64,000 bases of DNA from Phycisphaerae bacterium (GCA_030429705.1 JAUIES010000004.1:62001-126000); one strand, 5' to 3'. Shown: positions 15,603 to 27,169, numbered from the stretch's first letter. Notes: generated from the sequence alone by a model not told the origin. A program made the numbers and translations.

Positions 15603-18599
15603 ATGTCAGACCTCACACCGACGCAATATGAGCGACTCCAACGGGTTTACAAGTCGGCTTGCGCACTTCCAGCGCGTGAGCGTACAGCGTTTATCGAATC
15701 TGAGCTCGCAGACGATGAGGTTTTGCGTTCGGCGTGCCTCGCGATGGACGATGAATCTGAAGTGCCGACAGCGTTCCTTGATCCCATCGCCCCCGACATC
15801 GCTTCAGAGTTTCGAGATGAGAAGTCGTCGTTGACCGACCCGGCCCAGATCGGTCCGGTGGTTGGGCGATATCGGCTGCTCTCGCTGTTGGGTGAGGGGG
15901 GGTTCGGTGTTGTGTATGAAGCCGAGCAGACCGAACCTGTGCGTCGGCGTGTCGCGGTCAAGATCATCAAGCCCGGTCAAGATTCTCGTGCCGTCGTGAG
16001 TCGATTCGAGGCCGAACGGCAGGCACTTGCGATGATGGACCATCCGTGCATTGCTCAGATCCTGGACGGGGGGGTCACCGGGCCGGAGTCTGGACATCAG
16101 GGGCTTCCGTTCTTTGCGATGGAACTCGTTCGTGGCGATCCGATCACCGTCTTTTGCGATCGAGAACGCTTGACAATCGCGCAGCGTCTCGAACTGATGT
16201 GCAAAGTTTGCGATGCTGTTGAGCATGCGCACAAGCGTGGCATTATTCACAGGGACATTAAGCCGAGCAACATTCTGGTGTCTTTTCGTGATGGTGAGAT
16301 TACGCCGAAGGTGATTGACTTCGGCATTGCCAAGGCGATCGGTGCGGGTCTCTCAGAGCACACGCTGTTCACGATGCGCGGGCAACTGATGGGCACGCCT
16401 GCGTACATGAGCCCAGAGCAGGCTGAGATGTCAGGCGTTGAGATCGATGAGCGATCGGATGTCTACAGCCTTGGTGTGTTGTTGTACGAGGTTCTAACGA
16501 GTCGTCCGCCCTTCGATCCGCGATCGCTGCAATCTGCAGGACGGGAAGAGATGGTTCGGATCATTCGAGAGGTCGAGCCACAACGACCGAGCACCCGACT
16601 CAGCACGCAAGGACTGTCCGAAGAAGGAGCTGATTCGGCTGTGTTGATTGCGCGGGCCCGGCGGGCGGAGTTGCACGCGCTCACCAGACAACTTCGCACA
16701 GACCTGGATTGGGTGGTGATGCGTTGTCTCGAGAAAGAGCGTGATCGTCGTTACGAATCGGCGGAACATCTGGGCGACGAACTCCATCGCATCCTCAAAA
16801 ATGAGCCTGTTCTCGCAGGACCTCCGCAGTTGCGTTATCGCGTTCGCAAGTTTTCGAAGCGCCACAAGGTGGCGCTCATATGGGCGATTGCAGCACTGTT
16901 CATAGTCGGCGTCTCCACCTCGTTGCTCGTGGGGTTTTCCATTCGAAACAATCAGTTGCTTGCGGACAATGAGCGGCTGATGGAACAGTTGGAGAATGCC
17001 CAAACCGGGGCATTGGGCATTTCATCGAAGATCTTTGGTTCTTCTCGTTCCATCGGTGATTTTTCGGGTGGTACGAAAGGTGTGGCGTTTCTATCCGAAA
17101 ACCAACGCTCGGAGGACCGGGATCTCAATGGGCTTCTTGAAGCGCTAAGAGCAGAAAGAAAGTTGACAGCAGATGAGGCCCGCAACGGATACGAGGTGAT
17201 CGCCCGACAGATCGACCGTCTGGTCAATTTTGAAACTCCGCAGTCCAACGCTCTGAAATACAAGTTAGCCGAGACACTGCTCACTTTTGCCGATATTGTG
17301 ACTGGCCTGCGTCGTGCTGGCTTCGGAAGTGATTCGCGTGCTCGCCCCGCGTATCAACGGGTTCTCTCGATTCTTTCGACGATGTCGCCGACAGAGTCGA
17401 AGGCGACACGCATGATTGCGAGGGCACGAGCCGGACTCGGTGATACCTTGCGTGATACCGATATCGTGAAGGCGGAGGATGCCTATCGAGAAGCGTTGGA
17501 TCAGTACAATCAGATGTTGTCGAATGCTGGTGATGACACAGAGTTGTTTGACCAGATCGTCAACCAACTCGTTGCGCAGCAACGCAACCTTGCGGTTGTT
17601 CTCGCTCGACAATGTCGGTTCCGCGAAGCGAGTTTGTTTTTGACGCAGTCCACAGCCACTCGTCGCGAACTGGCGCAACAACAGCACCAATACCTGATTC
17701 GTCAACTCGTGACCGAACGCGGGGTTGGGGTCGCTTTGACGACCCAGGCTGAGTTGGAGATGGAGGCTCAGGCGTTTGATCTTGCCGAGATTGCAGCCGC
17801 CGAAGCGTTTGCCCTGCGTCAGTCGTTGCGGGATCAGGCCATTCGCGGCCGCGAACAGATTCTTGATGAGTTTGAGCAGTTGAACGCACTTGGGAGGGAG
17901 ACAGACGAATCGCCAGCAGACGAGCGCGACAAGTGGTTGAGCACTTTCCGGCGCGATGTGGCCGTGAGTCGCATGATCCTCGGCGAAACGATCTCAAAAC
18001 AAGGCAGGCATGATGAAGCGCGAACGATGTTTGAGGCATCTTATGAAGAACTGCGACGGCTGGAGCGCGAACAGTATTACGACGCGAGGATGACAGAATC
18101 TGTTCTGGCGTGTGCATTAATGGCGGCTTCCAACGAGGTGGATGCGAGCGAAGCACTTCTAGCACTGGAATGGAGCAACAAATGCGGGGAGTATCTCGCC
18201 CATTATGAAGCGCATCCCGGTCGCAAGTCAGACGAAGTCTTGTCGAAGCGTGAAGCCGAGTGGCTGCTTGTCGACGGCCGCGCATTGGCGCTCGCCGACC
18301 GATCCGAATCTCGCGGCCAACTCGCTGAGGCCGTACGCAGATACCGCCAGTTATCAGCGTCGGATACAGCGCAATCGGCGTATGCGCAGCAGTTTGTGCG
18401 ATCGGTGATCGCCTATGGGCGATGGGTCGAAAACGCCGGTTTCTCAGAGATTGACGCCTGGTATTTTGACGATCTGGAACATGCGGTCGTCTTGCTAGAT
18501 GGTTGGGGAGGTTCGACTTCTTTATGTGGTCTGTCAGATGCTGAGCGAGACGACCTTTTGTCGATTCATCGTCAGATGACTGATTCTGGCCGACCTTGA
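15603..18599 (+). CDS. Transmembrane Ser/Thr protein kinase with TPR-like C-terminal region
   Basis: The 998-residue protein has a Hanks-type kinase domain at about 88-395: glycine loop GEGGFGVVYEAE, catalytic Lys120 (VAVKII), HRDIKPSN with catalytic Asp218, DFG at 239-241, and MGTPAYMSPEQ. The segment CLEKERDRRYESAEHLGDEL is typical of planctomycete kinases of this class. A transmembrane helix lies at about 420-446, followed by roughly 550 helical residues likely forming TPR repeats. The N-terminal ~85 residues resemble the helical extension seen in such kinases. The ATG at 15603 is chosen over a start overlapping the effector gene because it begins the family-like MSDLTPTQYERL. An ECF sigma gene lies nearby (22577), a frequent planctomycete association. 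Confidence 0.9.
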   Translation: MSDLTPTQYERLQRVYKSACALPARERTAFIESELADDEVLRSACLAMDDESEVPTAFLDPIAPDIASEFRDEKSSLTDPAQIGPVVGRYRLLSLLGEGGFGVVYEAEQTEPVRRRVAVKIIKPGQDSRAVVSRFEAERQALAMMDHPCIAQILDGGVTGPESGHQGLPFFAMELVRGDPITVFCDRERLTIAQRLELMCKVCDAVEHAHKRGIIHRDIKPSNILVSFRDGEITPKVIDFGIAKAIGAGLSEHTLFTMRGQLMGTPAYMSPEQAEMSGVEIDERSDVYSLGVLLYEVLTSRPPFDPRSLQSAGREEMVRIIREVEPQRPSTRLSTQGLSEEGADSAVLIARARRAELHALTRQLRTDLDWVVMRCLEKERDRRYESAEHLGDELHRILKNEPVLAGPPQLRYRVRKFSKRHKVALIWAIAALFIVGVSTSLLVGFSIRNNQLLADNERLMEQLENAQTGALGISSKIFGSSRSIGDFSGGTKGVAFLSENQRSEDRDLNGLLEALRAERKLTADEARNGYEVIARQIDRLVNFETPQSNALKYKLAETLLTFADIVTGLRRAGFGSDSRARPAYQRVLSILSTMSPTESKATRMIARARAGLGDTLRDTDIVKAEDAYREALDQYNQMLSNAGDDTELFDQIVNQLVAQQRNLAVVLARQCRFREASLFLTQSTATRRELAQQQHQYLIRQLVTERGVGVALTTQAELEMEAQAFDLAEIAAAEAFALRQSLRDQAIRGREQILDEFEQLNALGRETDESPADERDKWLSTFRRDVAVSRMILGETISKQGRHDEARTMFEASYEELRRLEREQYYDARMTESVLACALMAASNEVDASEALLALEWSNKCGEYLAHYEAHPGRKSDEVLSKREAEWLLVDGRALALADRSESRGQLAEAVRRYRQLSASDTAQSAYAQQFVRSVIAYGRWVENAGFSEIDAWYFDDLEHAVVLLDGWGGSTSLCGLSDAERDDLLSIHRQMTDSGRP

Positions 18600-18733
18600 T
18601 TTTTCGCATGCCAATGGTGATTCGTTGTTGATGCGTTTCGTCGTTTCTGGTACCTATAGCTTTTTAAAACCGGCGATCTCGACCCGATGCTGTGTGTTTT
18701 CAGTCGTTGTCGCGGGAAGATGGAGTACTGCTG

Positions 18734-21700
18734 ATGACGACGCGTCGGTTCAACTGTCTTCATTTCGTCGTAGCCGGGCTTGTCACTGTTTTGGGAATTG
18801 CCGCAAGTAGCAACGCCCAGTGCCTCGTTCGTACCTTTGAGTCGGGCTTGATAGACCAAGATCAATTTGGAGAGGGAATCAGCCTCTCCGCAACAGCGAT
18901 GGCTGTCGGCTCGCCCCTCGACGATACCGGTGGCGAGAATTTTGGGGCTGTGTATATTTATGCAGGTGAGGCGTTCAAACCTTGGGAATGGACGCTTCGC
19001 GCGATCGTGACTTCTGATTTTGTGACAAGTCAGAGTCTTTTCGGAAGTACCGTCGTTTTGGAGGGTGATTTGCTGGTCGTGGGTGCGCCGCTTGACGATG
19101 TGACGGGGAACAACAAGGAAGGTGCGATCCATGTTTTTCGTGCACAGAATTCGGACCTGACGAGTTGGATCCAGGTCGACGAGGTTATATCGCCGAATCC
19201 TGTTGCCAATGACAAACTTGGGAGCGTGATCGCGTTGCACGATGGAGAAATCGTGGCAGGCGTGCCAGCTCATGGCGATGACGGGATCGCGTATGTATTC
19301 AATAGGATCCAGCCTGGCATCGATGATTGGGAGCATGCGCAGACGATTGGACCGGGTTCAATTGATGAAGGAGCATTTGGTACATCGGTGAGCATGAGCG
19401 GCGACACGCTCGTCATAGGTGCACCAGTGCACCGTGTCGATGGCATCTTCGGAAACGCGGGCGTTGCATTGGTGTATCAAAGAGACACGGATACAGGGCA
19501 ATGGGAGTCCAATGGACTGCTCAAGGCAAGCCCTGTCAGAACCAATGATCGGTTTGGTTCGGCGGTTAGTACAGATGGATCGCAGATTGCTGTCGGCGCG
19601 CCCAATGCAAATGCTGGTGGGGTGACACGCGCGGGTTCAGTGTTCTTTTTCACGCGCGAAGAGCCAGGGGGGGCGTGGCAAACTGATACACCGTTTCGAC
19701 TCGATAATCCTGATCCGGATGTCGATGATAACTTCGGGGAGTCGATCGCGTTACAGGGATTGCGGGCGGTTATTGGGATGCCGGATGGCGGACAAGGCGT
19801 GCAACAAACCGGTGGTATCTATCCGGCTGCGGGCACCGAGACCGGTTTGTGGCAGACGGATGAACTGCTGACCGTAGACGGCGCCATGCAAGGTGATCAG
19901 GTTGGTGCTGTGGTGGACATACAGATGCCCATTCTGCTGACCGGTGTTCCAAGTCGGTGCCTGGGGAAGAATGACTGCGGCTATGGCGCGGCGTTCGCAT
20001 TTCTCTTTCCTGAAACCGACGTTGACTGCAACGGCAATCTGCAAAACGATATTTGTGATATCGCTTTTGGAACAAACGGGGCAGAGGACTGCGACGACGA
20101 TCTGATCCCAGACTCTTGTCAGAATCCCAATATCGCTGTCTGGGCTGGTGGATTCAAAGGGATCTATACCGATCCCGACAACTGGTGTTCGTTAGTTCCA
20201 GCAAGTGACCGGCAGATAATCTTTAACACACCGGCGCCTGATGATAATGACATCGAAGTCGTTTTTCTAGATGATGAACAGGCGGTCGGACTCATTGTAA
20301 ATGCGGGCGACCCCGTTCTATTGATGCCATTCGGCACTTCATATCAACTGCTTGATTCCGGATCAGTGTTGGACGGGGATTTGCTGCGATTGGGAACCCG
20401 CGCGGGTGTTTCGAGCCTGACAGTGGATCGATCCATGCTGCTCGTTGGTGAAGAGATCACCGCACCAGGGTCTGTGCGAATAGCTGATCATGAACATACT
20501 GACGCGCTGTTCCGTGTTACCGGCCAAGCTGCATCGGTCCTTGTGACAGATGACATCGTCGTCGGTCCGGTTGGAACGGGGAGGCTGCGCGTCGAGGACC
20601 AGGGGCTGATTTCAAGCAGTACACTGACGATCGGGTCGCGGGTCATGGCAACTGGTCATGGCCATGTGGAGGTGACGGGGTCCAATTCGTTGCTTGATGT
20701 GACGGGCACAATCACGGTTGAACGCGGTCGAATGGAACTGAGTAACGGATCGCTCACGGTGTTCAACCAGTTGAACATTGAACGGGCTGGATTTGTCATG
20801 GCAAGTGCGCCGATGCAGGGAAATGTAGAGAATCTGGGGCTCTTAGCGACACTGGCGAGTCCACACGACATCGAGATTCGTGGGCGATACCAGCAGCTTG
20901 AAGACGAGGAGCCGTTCAACCGCATCGGCCGGCTCCTTCTGCGAATGGTCGACGGCATCGATCAAGTGCAGATCGACAGCCTGCAGGTCCGACGATCGGT
21001 GGATCTCGGCGGGGCACTTATAGTGACCGCCCCCCCAGGTATCAATCCAACTTTGGGCGCATCGTACGATATTGTCGTCGCAAACACATCTGATGGGCCG
21101 CACACACTCAGCGGGCGATTCTCCGTGGCATCATTCCCAGGTCTTCCCAATGGGAAGTATTTCAAACTTGAGTATCCTTCCGCCGAACCGAAGGCCCAAC
21201 TTACTGTCGAGACGCTCGATTCGAATCGGGACAGTAAACTCGGTGATGATCAGCCCTACGGATTCGAAGGACTCGTCCAGGATGCGGCCCTCGCGAATGT
21301 GTTTGGCGAGATCGACGGGTTGTTTCTAGATCTGGTACTGGTGGTTGATGGCCCGAATGAGGGTGATCCAGGGAGTATTGAGATCTTCCGCAACAACGGC
21401 GACACGAATGAGAATCAGTTTGGTGAGCAGATCTCAATACCTATTGCGCCCAATCCGAACGCGGTTGCGATCGCTGATTTTGATGGTGACGGCATCAACG
21501 ACATTGTTGTTGCCCACGAGCAGGATGGTTCGCTCCATGTCATTCTGAATCGTGGGCTTGATGTAGACCCAACTTTCTTTCAGAGGCGTGTGCTGGCAGG
21601 TGTGCTCGTTCAACCGGATGACTTACTCGCGCACGATTTTGATGAGGATGGTCGACCGGATATCGTTTTGCTTGGCACCAATGAAAGCGAACAAGCGCAG

Positions 21701-22594
21701 GCCGTGACACTCCTCAACCAAGGCGGTACTGGAGATGAGTGGAACGAGTTGTCAGTCGATCAGGTTCTTGGGTTAGGTGGCGGAGGGTTTGTAGTTGCTG
21801 CAATTGGGGATCTTGACAATGACAAGAGTATTCCCAGCGATATCGCTGCCCTGCGCGATCCGACTGCAGGGGGGCAGGTCGTTGTCCTGGGCAATCTTGG
21901 TCATGACTTCGGTGGCGACTGGAACGGTTTCGGGCTGTTCACAGAAGTTGAGACAGGGTTGATACCTGTGTGGATGGACATTGGGGATCTTGACAACGAT
22001 AAGGAACTGGATTTGTTTCTTGTCGGCCGGGATTTGAACGACAACGGTGCGTTTTCGGTGATCTTGCAGGAGGAAGAAGCGCAGTATGGCGCTCCGAATG
22101 TGGTGCCGTTTGCAGGAATTCCCGGACCGGTGGTCTTGTCGCCGTTCGACCCCGACGACGATTTGGATGTCGCGGTCGTGCTCGATTTACCGAGCGGTGA
22201 CCAGATCATTCAGGTCTTGCGTAACGACTCGGAAGAAATGGGGCAGTTGGTCTTTTCAGCAGATGATCAGTTTGAGCCGACGGGTATTGCCAGAATGCTC
22301 CTGGCCGGTTCATTGAATGCCGACATAGGGGATGACCTCGTCGTCATATCTGACACTGGAACTGGCGGATTCCCGATCGGACGAGGGGGGGCGAGTGTCG
22401 CCCAGTTTGTCCCAACTGAACGCGTTTGCCGTGCAGATGTCAATGATGATGGCATCCTCGACTTTTTCGATGTTCTGTTTTTTCTGACCGCGTTCTCGAG
22501 TCAGGCACCGAGTGGGGATTGGAACGAGGACGAGATCTGGGATTTTTTCGACATCCTGGCATATCTGAATGTGTATTCAACTGGATGTGCGTGA
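18734..22594 (+). CDS. Large exported FG-GAP protein with GC-type dockerin tail
   Basis: The 1286-residue protein has a signal peptide (cleavage near SNA|QC). Residues ~20-420 carry integrin-like FG-GAP repeats recurring as FG(x)S(V/I)...GD.L.VGAP. A central region (~450-750) has beta-helix-like repeats (GTGRLRVEDQGLISSSTLTI). A further block has calcium-binding FG-GAP/VCBS units such as DFDGDGINDIVVAHEQDG and DFDEDGRPDIVLLG. It ends in a two-repeat dockerin-like tail with LDFFDVLFFL and WDFFDILAYL, closing in TGCA. It is a secreted or surface protein of unknown ligand. The ATG at 18734 is used because it opens the signal peptide. The 3' end overlaps the convergent ECF sigma gene by 18 bp. 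Confidence 0.85.
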   Translation: MTTRRFNCLHFVVAGLVTVLGIAASSNAQCLVRTFESGLIDQDQFGEGISLSATAMAVGSPLDDTGGENFGAVYIYAGEAFKPWEWTLRAIVTSDFVTSQSLFGSTVVLEGDLLVVGAPLDDVTGNNKEGAIHVFRAQNSDLTSWIQVDEVISPNPVANDKLGSVIALHDGEIVAGVPAHGDDGIAYVFNRIQPGIDDWEHAQTIGPGSIDEGAFGTSVSMSGDTLVIGAPVHRVDGIFGNAGVALVYQRDTDTGQWESNGLLKASPVRTNDRFGSAVSTDGSQIAVGAPNANAGGVTRAGSVFFFTREEPGGAWQTDTPFRLDNPDPDVDDNFGESIALQGLRAVIGMPDGGQGVQQTGGIYPAAGTETGLWQTDELLTVDGAMQGDQVGAVVDIQMPILLTGVPSRCLGKNDCGYGAAFAFLFPETDVDCNGNLQNDICDIAFGTNGAEDCDDDLIPDSCQNPNIAVWAGGFKGIYTDPDNWCSLVPASDRQIIFNTPAPDDNDIEVVFLDDEQAVGLIVNAGDPVLLMPFGTSYQLLDSGSVLDGDLLRLGTRAGVSSLTVDRSMLLVGEEITAPGSVRIADHEHTDALFRVTGQAASVLVTDDIVVGPVGTGRLRVEDQGLISSSTLTIGSRVMATGHGHVEVTGSNSLLDVTGTITVERGRMELSNGSLTVFNQLNIERAGFVMASAPMQGNVENLGLLATLASPHDIEIRGRYQQLEDEEPFNRIGRLLLRMVDGIDQVQIDSLQVRRSVDLGGALIVTAPPGINPTLGASYDIVVANTSDGPHTLSGRFSVASFPGLPNGKYFKLEYPSAEPKAQLTVETLDSNRDSKLGDDQPYGFEGLVQDAALANVFGEIDGLFLDLVLVVDGPNEGDPGSIEIFRNNGDTNENQFGEQISIPIAPNPNAVAIADFDGDGINDIVVAHEQDGSLHVILNRGLDVDPTFFQRRVLAGVLVQPDDLLAHDFDEDGRPDIVLLGTNESEQAQAVTLLNQGGTGDEWNELSVDQVLGLGGGGFVVAAIGDLDNDKSIPSDIAALRDPTAGGQVVVLGNLGHDFGGDWNGFGLFTEVETGLIPVWMDIGDLDNDKELDLFLVGRDLNDNGAFSVILQEEEAQYGAPNVVPFAGIPGPVVLSPFDPDDDLDVAVVLDLPSGDQIIQVLRNDSEEMGQLVFSADDQFEPTGIARMLLAGSLNADIGDDLVVISDTGTGGFPIGRGGASVAQFVPTERVCRADVNDDGILDFFDVLFFLTAFSSQAPSGDWNEDEIWDFFDILAYLNVYSTGCA

Positions 22595-23173
22595 ACTTGT
22601 ATCATCACGGACAACCGCTTCATCACTCAGTTGCAGCCTGAGCCATGCCCGCGCCATATTCCAATCGCTGTCGGCGGTTCGCTTTGAAATGCCGAGCAGG
22701 TCTGCTGCTTCTTGAGCTGTCATACCACCAAAAAATCGAAGTTCGACGAGTTTTGACTGGCGAGGATGCATTCGTTCCAGATCCACGAGGGCTTCATTGA
22801 GTGCGATCAGATCGACAGTGCTGTTGTCGACGAGTTGATCGAGCGGCGTGTGGTTGTCGCGACGAGCCTGACCACCTCGTTTGTGTGCTTTGCGAGCTCG
22901 AGCGTGGTCGACGAGCAGATGTCTCATCACTTGTGACACGGTTCGCATAAAATGCGCACGGTCTTCGAATCGAAGTGCGGAAGCCCCGGCCATCCGTATG
23001 TACGCCTCATTGACCAGCGCGGTCGCCTGGAGTGTGTGCCCACTTCGCTCGTGGTTCATTTGGGCTGCTGCTATCTGATGAAGTTGGGCTTCGATCAGTC
23101 GAAAGAGCGTTGCATTGGCATCATCATCGCCACGCCGAGCGCGATTCATGAGTTGTGTCAGATTGTCGCCCAT
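22577..23173 (-). CDS. ECF-type RNA polymerase sigma factor
   Basis: About 198 residues. Region 2 shows TALVNEAYIRM and FMRTVSQVMRHLLVDHARAR; region 4 shows LVELRFFGGMTAQEAADLLGISKRTADSDW, a helix-turn-helix for the -35 element. The pattern (ALVNEAYLRL, VDHARA..A.KRGG) is that of the planctomycete/acidobacterial ECF group described as Sig-70_X6 (TIGR02999-like). These sigma factors usually lack a classic anti-sigma partner and sit beside Ser/Thr kinases, which are suspected to control them; here the kinase gene ends 4 kb away. The ATG at 23173 (MGDNLTQLM) is the family-like start, 13 codons inside the open frame. Confidence 0.9.
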   Translation of the reverse strand: MGDNLTQLMNRARRGDDDANATLFRLIEAQLHQIAAAQMNHERSGHTLQATALVNEAYIRMAGASALRFEDRAHFMRTVSQVMRHLLVDHARARKAHKRGGQARRDNHTPLDQLVDNSTVDLIALNEALVDLERMHPRQSKLVELRFFGGMTAQEAADLLGISKRTADSDWNMARAWLRLQLSDEAVVRDDTSSRTSS

Positions 23174-23273
23174 GACGGATATACTATCATCGATAGCGGG
23201 TCGCGCAGGCATATTTTAGGGACCATGCTGAGCTGGCGCGACGCGATGCATTTGTTGCACGAACAAGAAATTT

Positions 23274-24476
23274 ATGAACAAGCACCAGAAGGCAAAGTTG
23301 CAGGCGGCGTTTGATGCCATGTCCAAGGCCGAGCGCGCCGCACTGCTCAAGCAAGCAGCTGATCGCCGAAGGAAACAACAACGCAAGAAACCGATGCGGT
23401 CGCGGGATGATGAGGTCGTCGGAAAGCGTTCTGCACGAGGCGGCGACGCCATTCAAGACTTGGCGCTGCGTATCCTGGCTGAACAGTCGGCTCAGTTTGG
23501 TGAGCAAAAACAAGCAATCTCACACGAGACCGCGAGCGTCGAACGCAGCGGCATCGCGGTTGAAGTCGGTCGTCGTCGATGTACGGTTGAGCCAGTTGAA
23601 CGCCCTGCTGACGAACTGGTCGATTGTCTGTTGAGCCCGGACATGGCATCGCGTCAACACGAAGAGTTGGCGGTGGGCGACCATGTCATCTTTACGGATG
23701 ACAGCAGCGAGGGGCAGGCTCGTTTGGTGCGTGTGATGCCTCGAAAGAGTTTCCTCGCGCGACCGGACCCACGCCGCCCGGGGCGGATGCGCGTCGTCGT
23801 TGCCAATGTTGATGTGATTGTGGTTGTGGTGTCGATCGCATCGCCGCCGTTGCATCCGCGGTTGATTGATCGGTTTCTCATCGCCGTTGAACGCGGCGGG
23901 GCACAGGCAGTTGTGTGCGTGAACAAGATCGATCTGCGTGATGCGCCCGACGCTGCTGACATGGCGGTCATGGACCCATACCGAAGTATTGGTGTGCAGG
24001 TCATCGAGACTTCGCCGGTCAAAGGCATAGGCATTGCCGAGTTGCAAGCCGCGCTCGCGGGCAAGACCTGTGCGTTCGTTGGGCATTCAGGTGTGGGCAA
24101 GAGTTCGCTCGCCAATGCTATCTGTCCGACGGTTGATGCCGAGGTCGGGGGGGTGTCCGAGGCAAGCGGCCGAGGCCGTCACACAACGACGCAATCGTCG
24201 ATGCATCACACAAGTCATGGCACACGCATTATCGACACACCCGGCGTTCGGTCTTTCTCGGTTGAGGATCTTTCGGACGACGATATTCGTGCAGCCTTCG
24301 TTGAGTTTGAACCACACATGGATGTTTGCAGGTTTCGCGATTGCACCCATACTCATGAACCTGCTTGTGGCGTGCGCGATGCAGCAGAATCGGGCGAACT
24401 GTCGCAAGCCCGATATGAGACCTATCGACGCATGATCGCGGACGGCGGGCAAGGACGACCGGATCGCGTGGGGTGA
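23274..24476 (+). CDS. rsgA: Ribosome small-subunit biogenesis GTPase RsgA
   Basis: The 400-residue circularly permuted GTPase acts in late 30S maturation. The permuted G-motif order is present: G4 NKID (~220), then G1 GHSGVGKSSL (~268-277), G2 region GRGRHTTT, and G3 DTPG with RSF. The C-terminal zinc-binding set is seen in CRFRDCTHTHEPAC. The N-terminal OB-fold region is preceded by an unusually long basic Lys/Arg-rich extension of ~90 residues (MNKHQKAKLQ and RRRKQQRKK), probably rRNA-binding. Start ATG 23274. It lies upstream of a PilZ-like gene and atpD with gaps of 156 and 117 bp; there is no evident terminator between them. Confidence 0.93.
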   Translation: MNKHQKAKLQAAFDAMSKAERAALLKQAADRRRKQQRKKPMRSRDDEVVGKRSARGGDAIQDLALRILAEQSAQFGEQKQAISHETASVERSGIAVEVGRRRCTVEPVERPADELVDCLLSPDMASRQHEELAVGDHVIFTDDSSEGQARLVRVMPRKSFLARPDPRRPGRMRVVVANVDVIVVVVSIASPPLHPRLIDRFLIAVERGGAQAVVCVNKIDLRDAPDAADMAVMDPYRSIGVQVIETSPVKGIGIAELQAALAGKTCAFVGHSGVGKSSLANAICPTVDAEVGGVSEASGRGRHTTTQSSMHHTSHGTRIIDTPGVRSFSVEDLSDDDIRAAFVEFEPHMDVCRFRDCTHTHEPACGVRDAAESGELSQARYETYRRMIADGGQGRPDRVG

Positions 24477-24632
24477 CTCGGCCTGCTCGGGTGCGTGGCC
24501 GGTTCGACTTGTCCGGCGTGTGCTGACTGTGCGGATGCGCGTCTCAAGTCGCGGTGAAATGGCTGGTGAACGGTGCGTTCGTTTGGAACACTTAGCGCTG
24601 CTGCATGAGGTGCGCGAGCGCGAGGAGGTTCT

Positions 24633-24998
24633 TTGCAAGAGAGTCAGCCACACTATCAAGAAGCATCAGATCGGCGTCGTGCGGTTCGCCAACGCCTGTG
24701 CGAGACGATTCGCCTGTTCATTCTGGATCCGGAAGGCATGCCGATGGCGGAGCGGTTTTGCGCCGGTCTGGATGCCAGTCCCCTCGGGCTTTCTGTGCGC
24801 ACGCCGGGGTCGCTTGATCCGGGTGTTCGGGTGATAGTCGTATCGCCAACGGGCGAGCAGCCCGATATCTGGCTTGGGTGCGTGAATCATGTCCGCATCT
24901 GTGACGACGGGTCACGGGTTCTTGGTCTCGAACGATTGCAGATGTGCGACCGGATTGCGCAGTCGTCGTGGCTCTCGGCTTTGCGGGCGGCTGCCTGA
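24633..24998 (+). CDS. Small PilZ-like protein (tentative)
   Basis: A 121-residue protein starting at TTG 24633, supported by a strong GAGGAGG six bases upstream. The sequence has a short helical start (QEASDRRRAVRQRLCETIRL) and then a beta-rich body (LSVRTPGSLDPGVRVIVV, WLGCVNHVRICDDGSRVLGL). This resembles the barrel of PilZ or PilZ-like domains, but I do not see a clear RxxxR plus DxSxxG c-di-GMP motif, so nucleotide binding is doubtful. It lies between rsgA and atpD. Real gene likely; function unproven. Confidence 0.55.
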   Translation: MQESQPHYQEASDRRRAVRQRLCETIRLFILDPEGMPMAERFCAGLDASPLGLSVRTPGSLDPGVRVIVVSPTGEQPDIWLGCVNHVRICDDGSRVLGLERLQMCDRIAQSSWLSALRAAA

Positions 24999-25019
24999 CG
25001 ATCAAAAACGACGGCGTGA

Positions 25020-26561
<1,542 letters not shown>

Positions 26562-26596
26562 TCAAGCAGATCGAGGCTATTCGTTCATCATTGAGC

Positions 26597-26621
26597 CCCC
26601 GGCACATGCCGGGGGTTTTTC
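26597..26621 (+). terminator. Strong Rho-independent terminator after atpD
   Basis: Perfect arms CCCCCGGC and GCCGGGGG around ACAT, followed directly by TTTTT. It lies 35 bp after the atpD stop. Confidence 0.92.
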
Positions 26622-26667
26622 ACTGTGTGGGCGTTGCGCACGCGTTGGGCACATGCATGGGTTCGAT

Positions 26668-27111
26668 TTACAGCGTGGCCGGTGAATTCGGATTCATTTC
26701 AAACATGACGATGCCGTCGGTTTCTGCTGCGTTCATAGTTCGATAGAGTTCGATGGCTGGAGTGTTGTCATGTTCTGTCGCCAGCCAGACCTTGTCGAAT
26801 CCGAGTGTGCCGAGGTGGGTGAGCATCGCGGTGAGCAGTGCTCGGCCGATGCCCTTGCGGCGGTGCTGCTCGCTGACACCTAGTTCGTTGATCCAGACTT
26901 GTACTGGTTTGTCAGGATGCAGGTATTCATTGGCGGAGCAGAACCCGACGATGACCTGCTCTTGCTGGGCAACTGCGATGTGGTGTGACTTGTCATTGAG
27001 GAATCGGGTGAGCATGTCCGCTCGCACGGGGTGATCGAACACACCTGGAGCCATGCTCTTGAACAGATGTTCATCACCTGCATGGGCGATTATGACTTTG
27101 AAGGTGTTCAT
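26668..27111 (-). CDS. GNAT-family N-acetyltransferase
   Basis: The 147-residue protein shows the acetyl-CoA binding signature HRRKGIGRALLTAML (about 79-93, R/QxxGxG/A) preceded by the strand VWINELGVSEQ, and ends with the typical LYRTMNAAETDGIVMFEM. It transfers an acetyl group from acetyl-CoA to an unknown amine. Single-gene unit between the atpD terminator and the protease terminator; the start is ATG 27111. Confidence 0.87.
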   Translation of the reverse strand: MNTFKVIIAHAGDEHLFKSMAPGVFDHPVRADMLTRFLNDKSHHIAVAQQEQVIVGFCSANEYLHPDKPVQVWINELGVSEQHRRKGIGRALLTAMLTHLGTLGFDKVWLATEHDNTPAIELYRTMNAAETDGIVMFEMNPNSPATL

Positions 27112-27134
27112 GTGCGTCCTCTTGAAACTGGTCC

Positions 27135-27169
27135 ATAAAAATAGAGGCCACGACTTTCGTCGTGACCTC
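27135..27169 (-). terminator. Terminator after the secreted protease (minus strand)
   Basis: On the minus strand GAGGTCACGAC, loop GAAA and GTCGTGGCCTC form an 11-bp stem with one G-T wobble pair, followed by TATTTTTA. It lies 56 bp past the protease stop. Confidence 0.75.
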
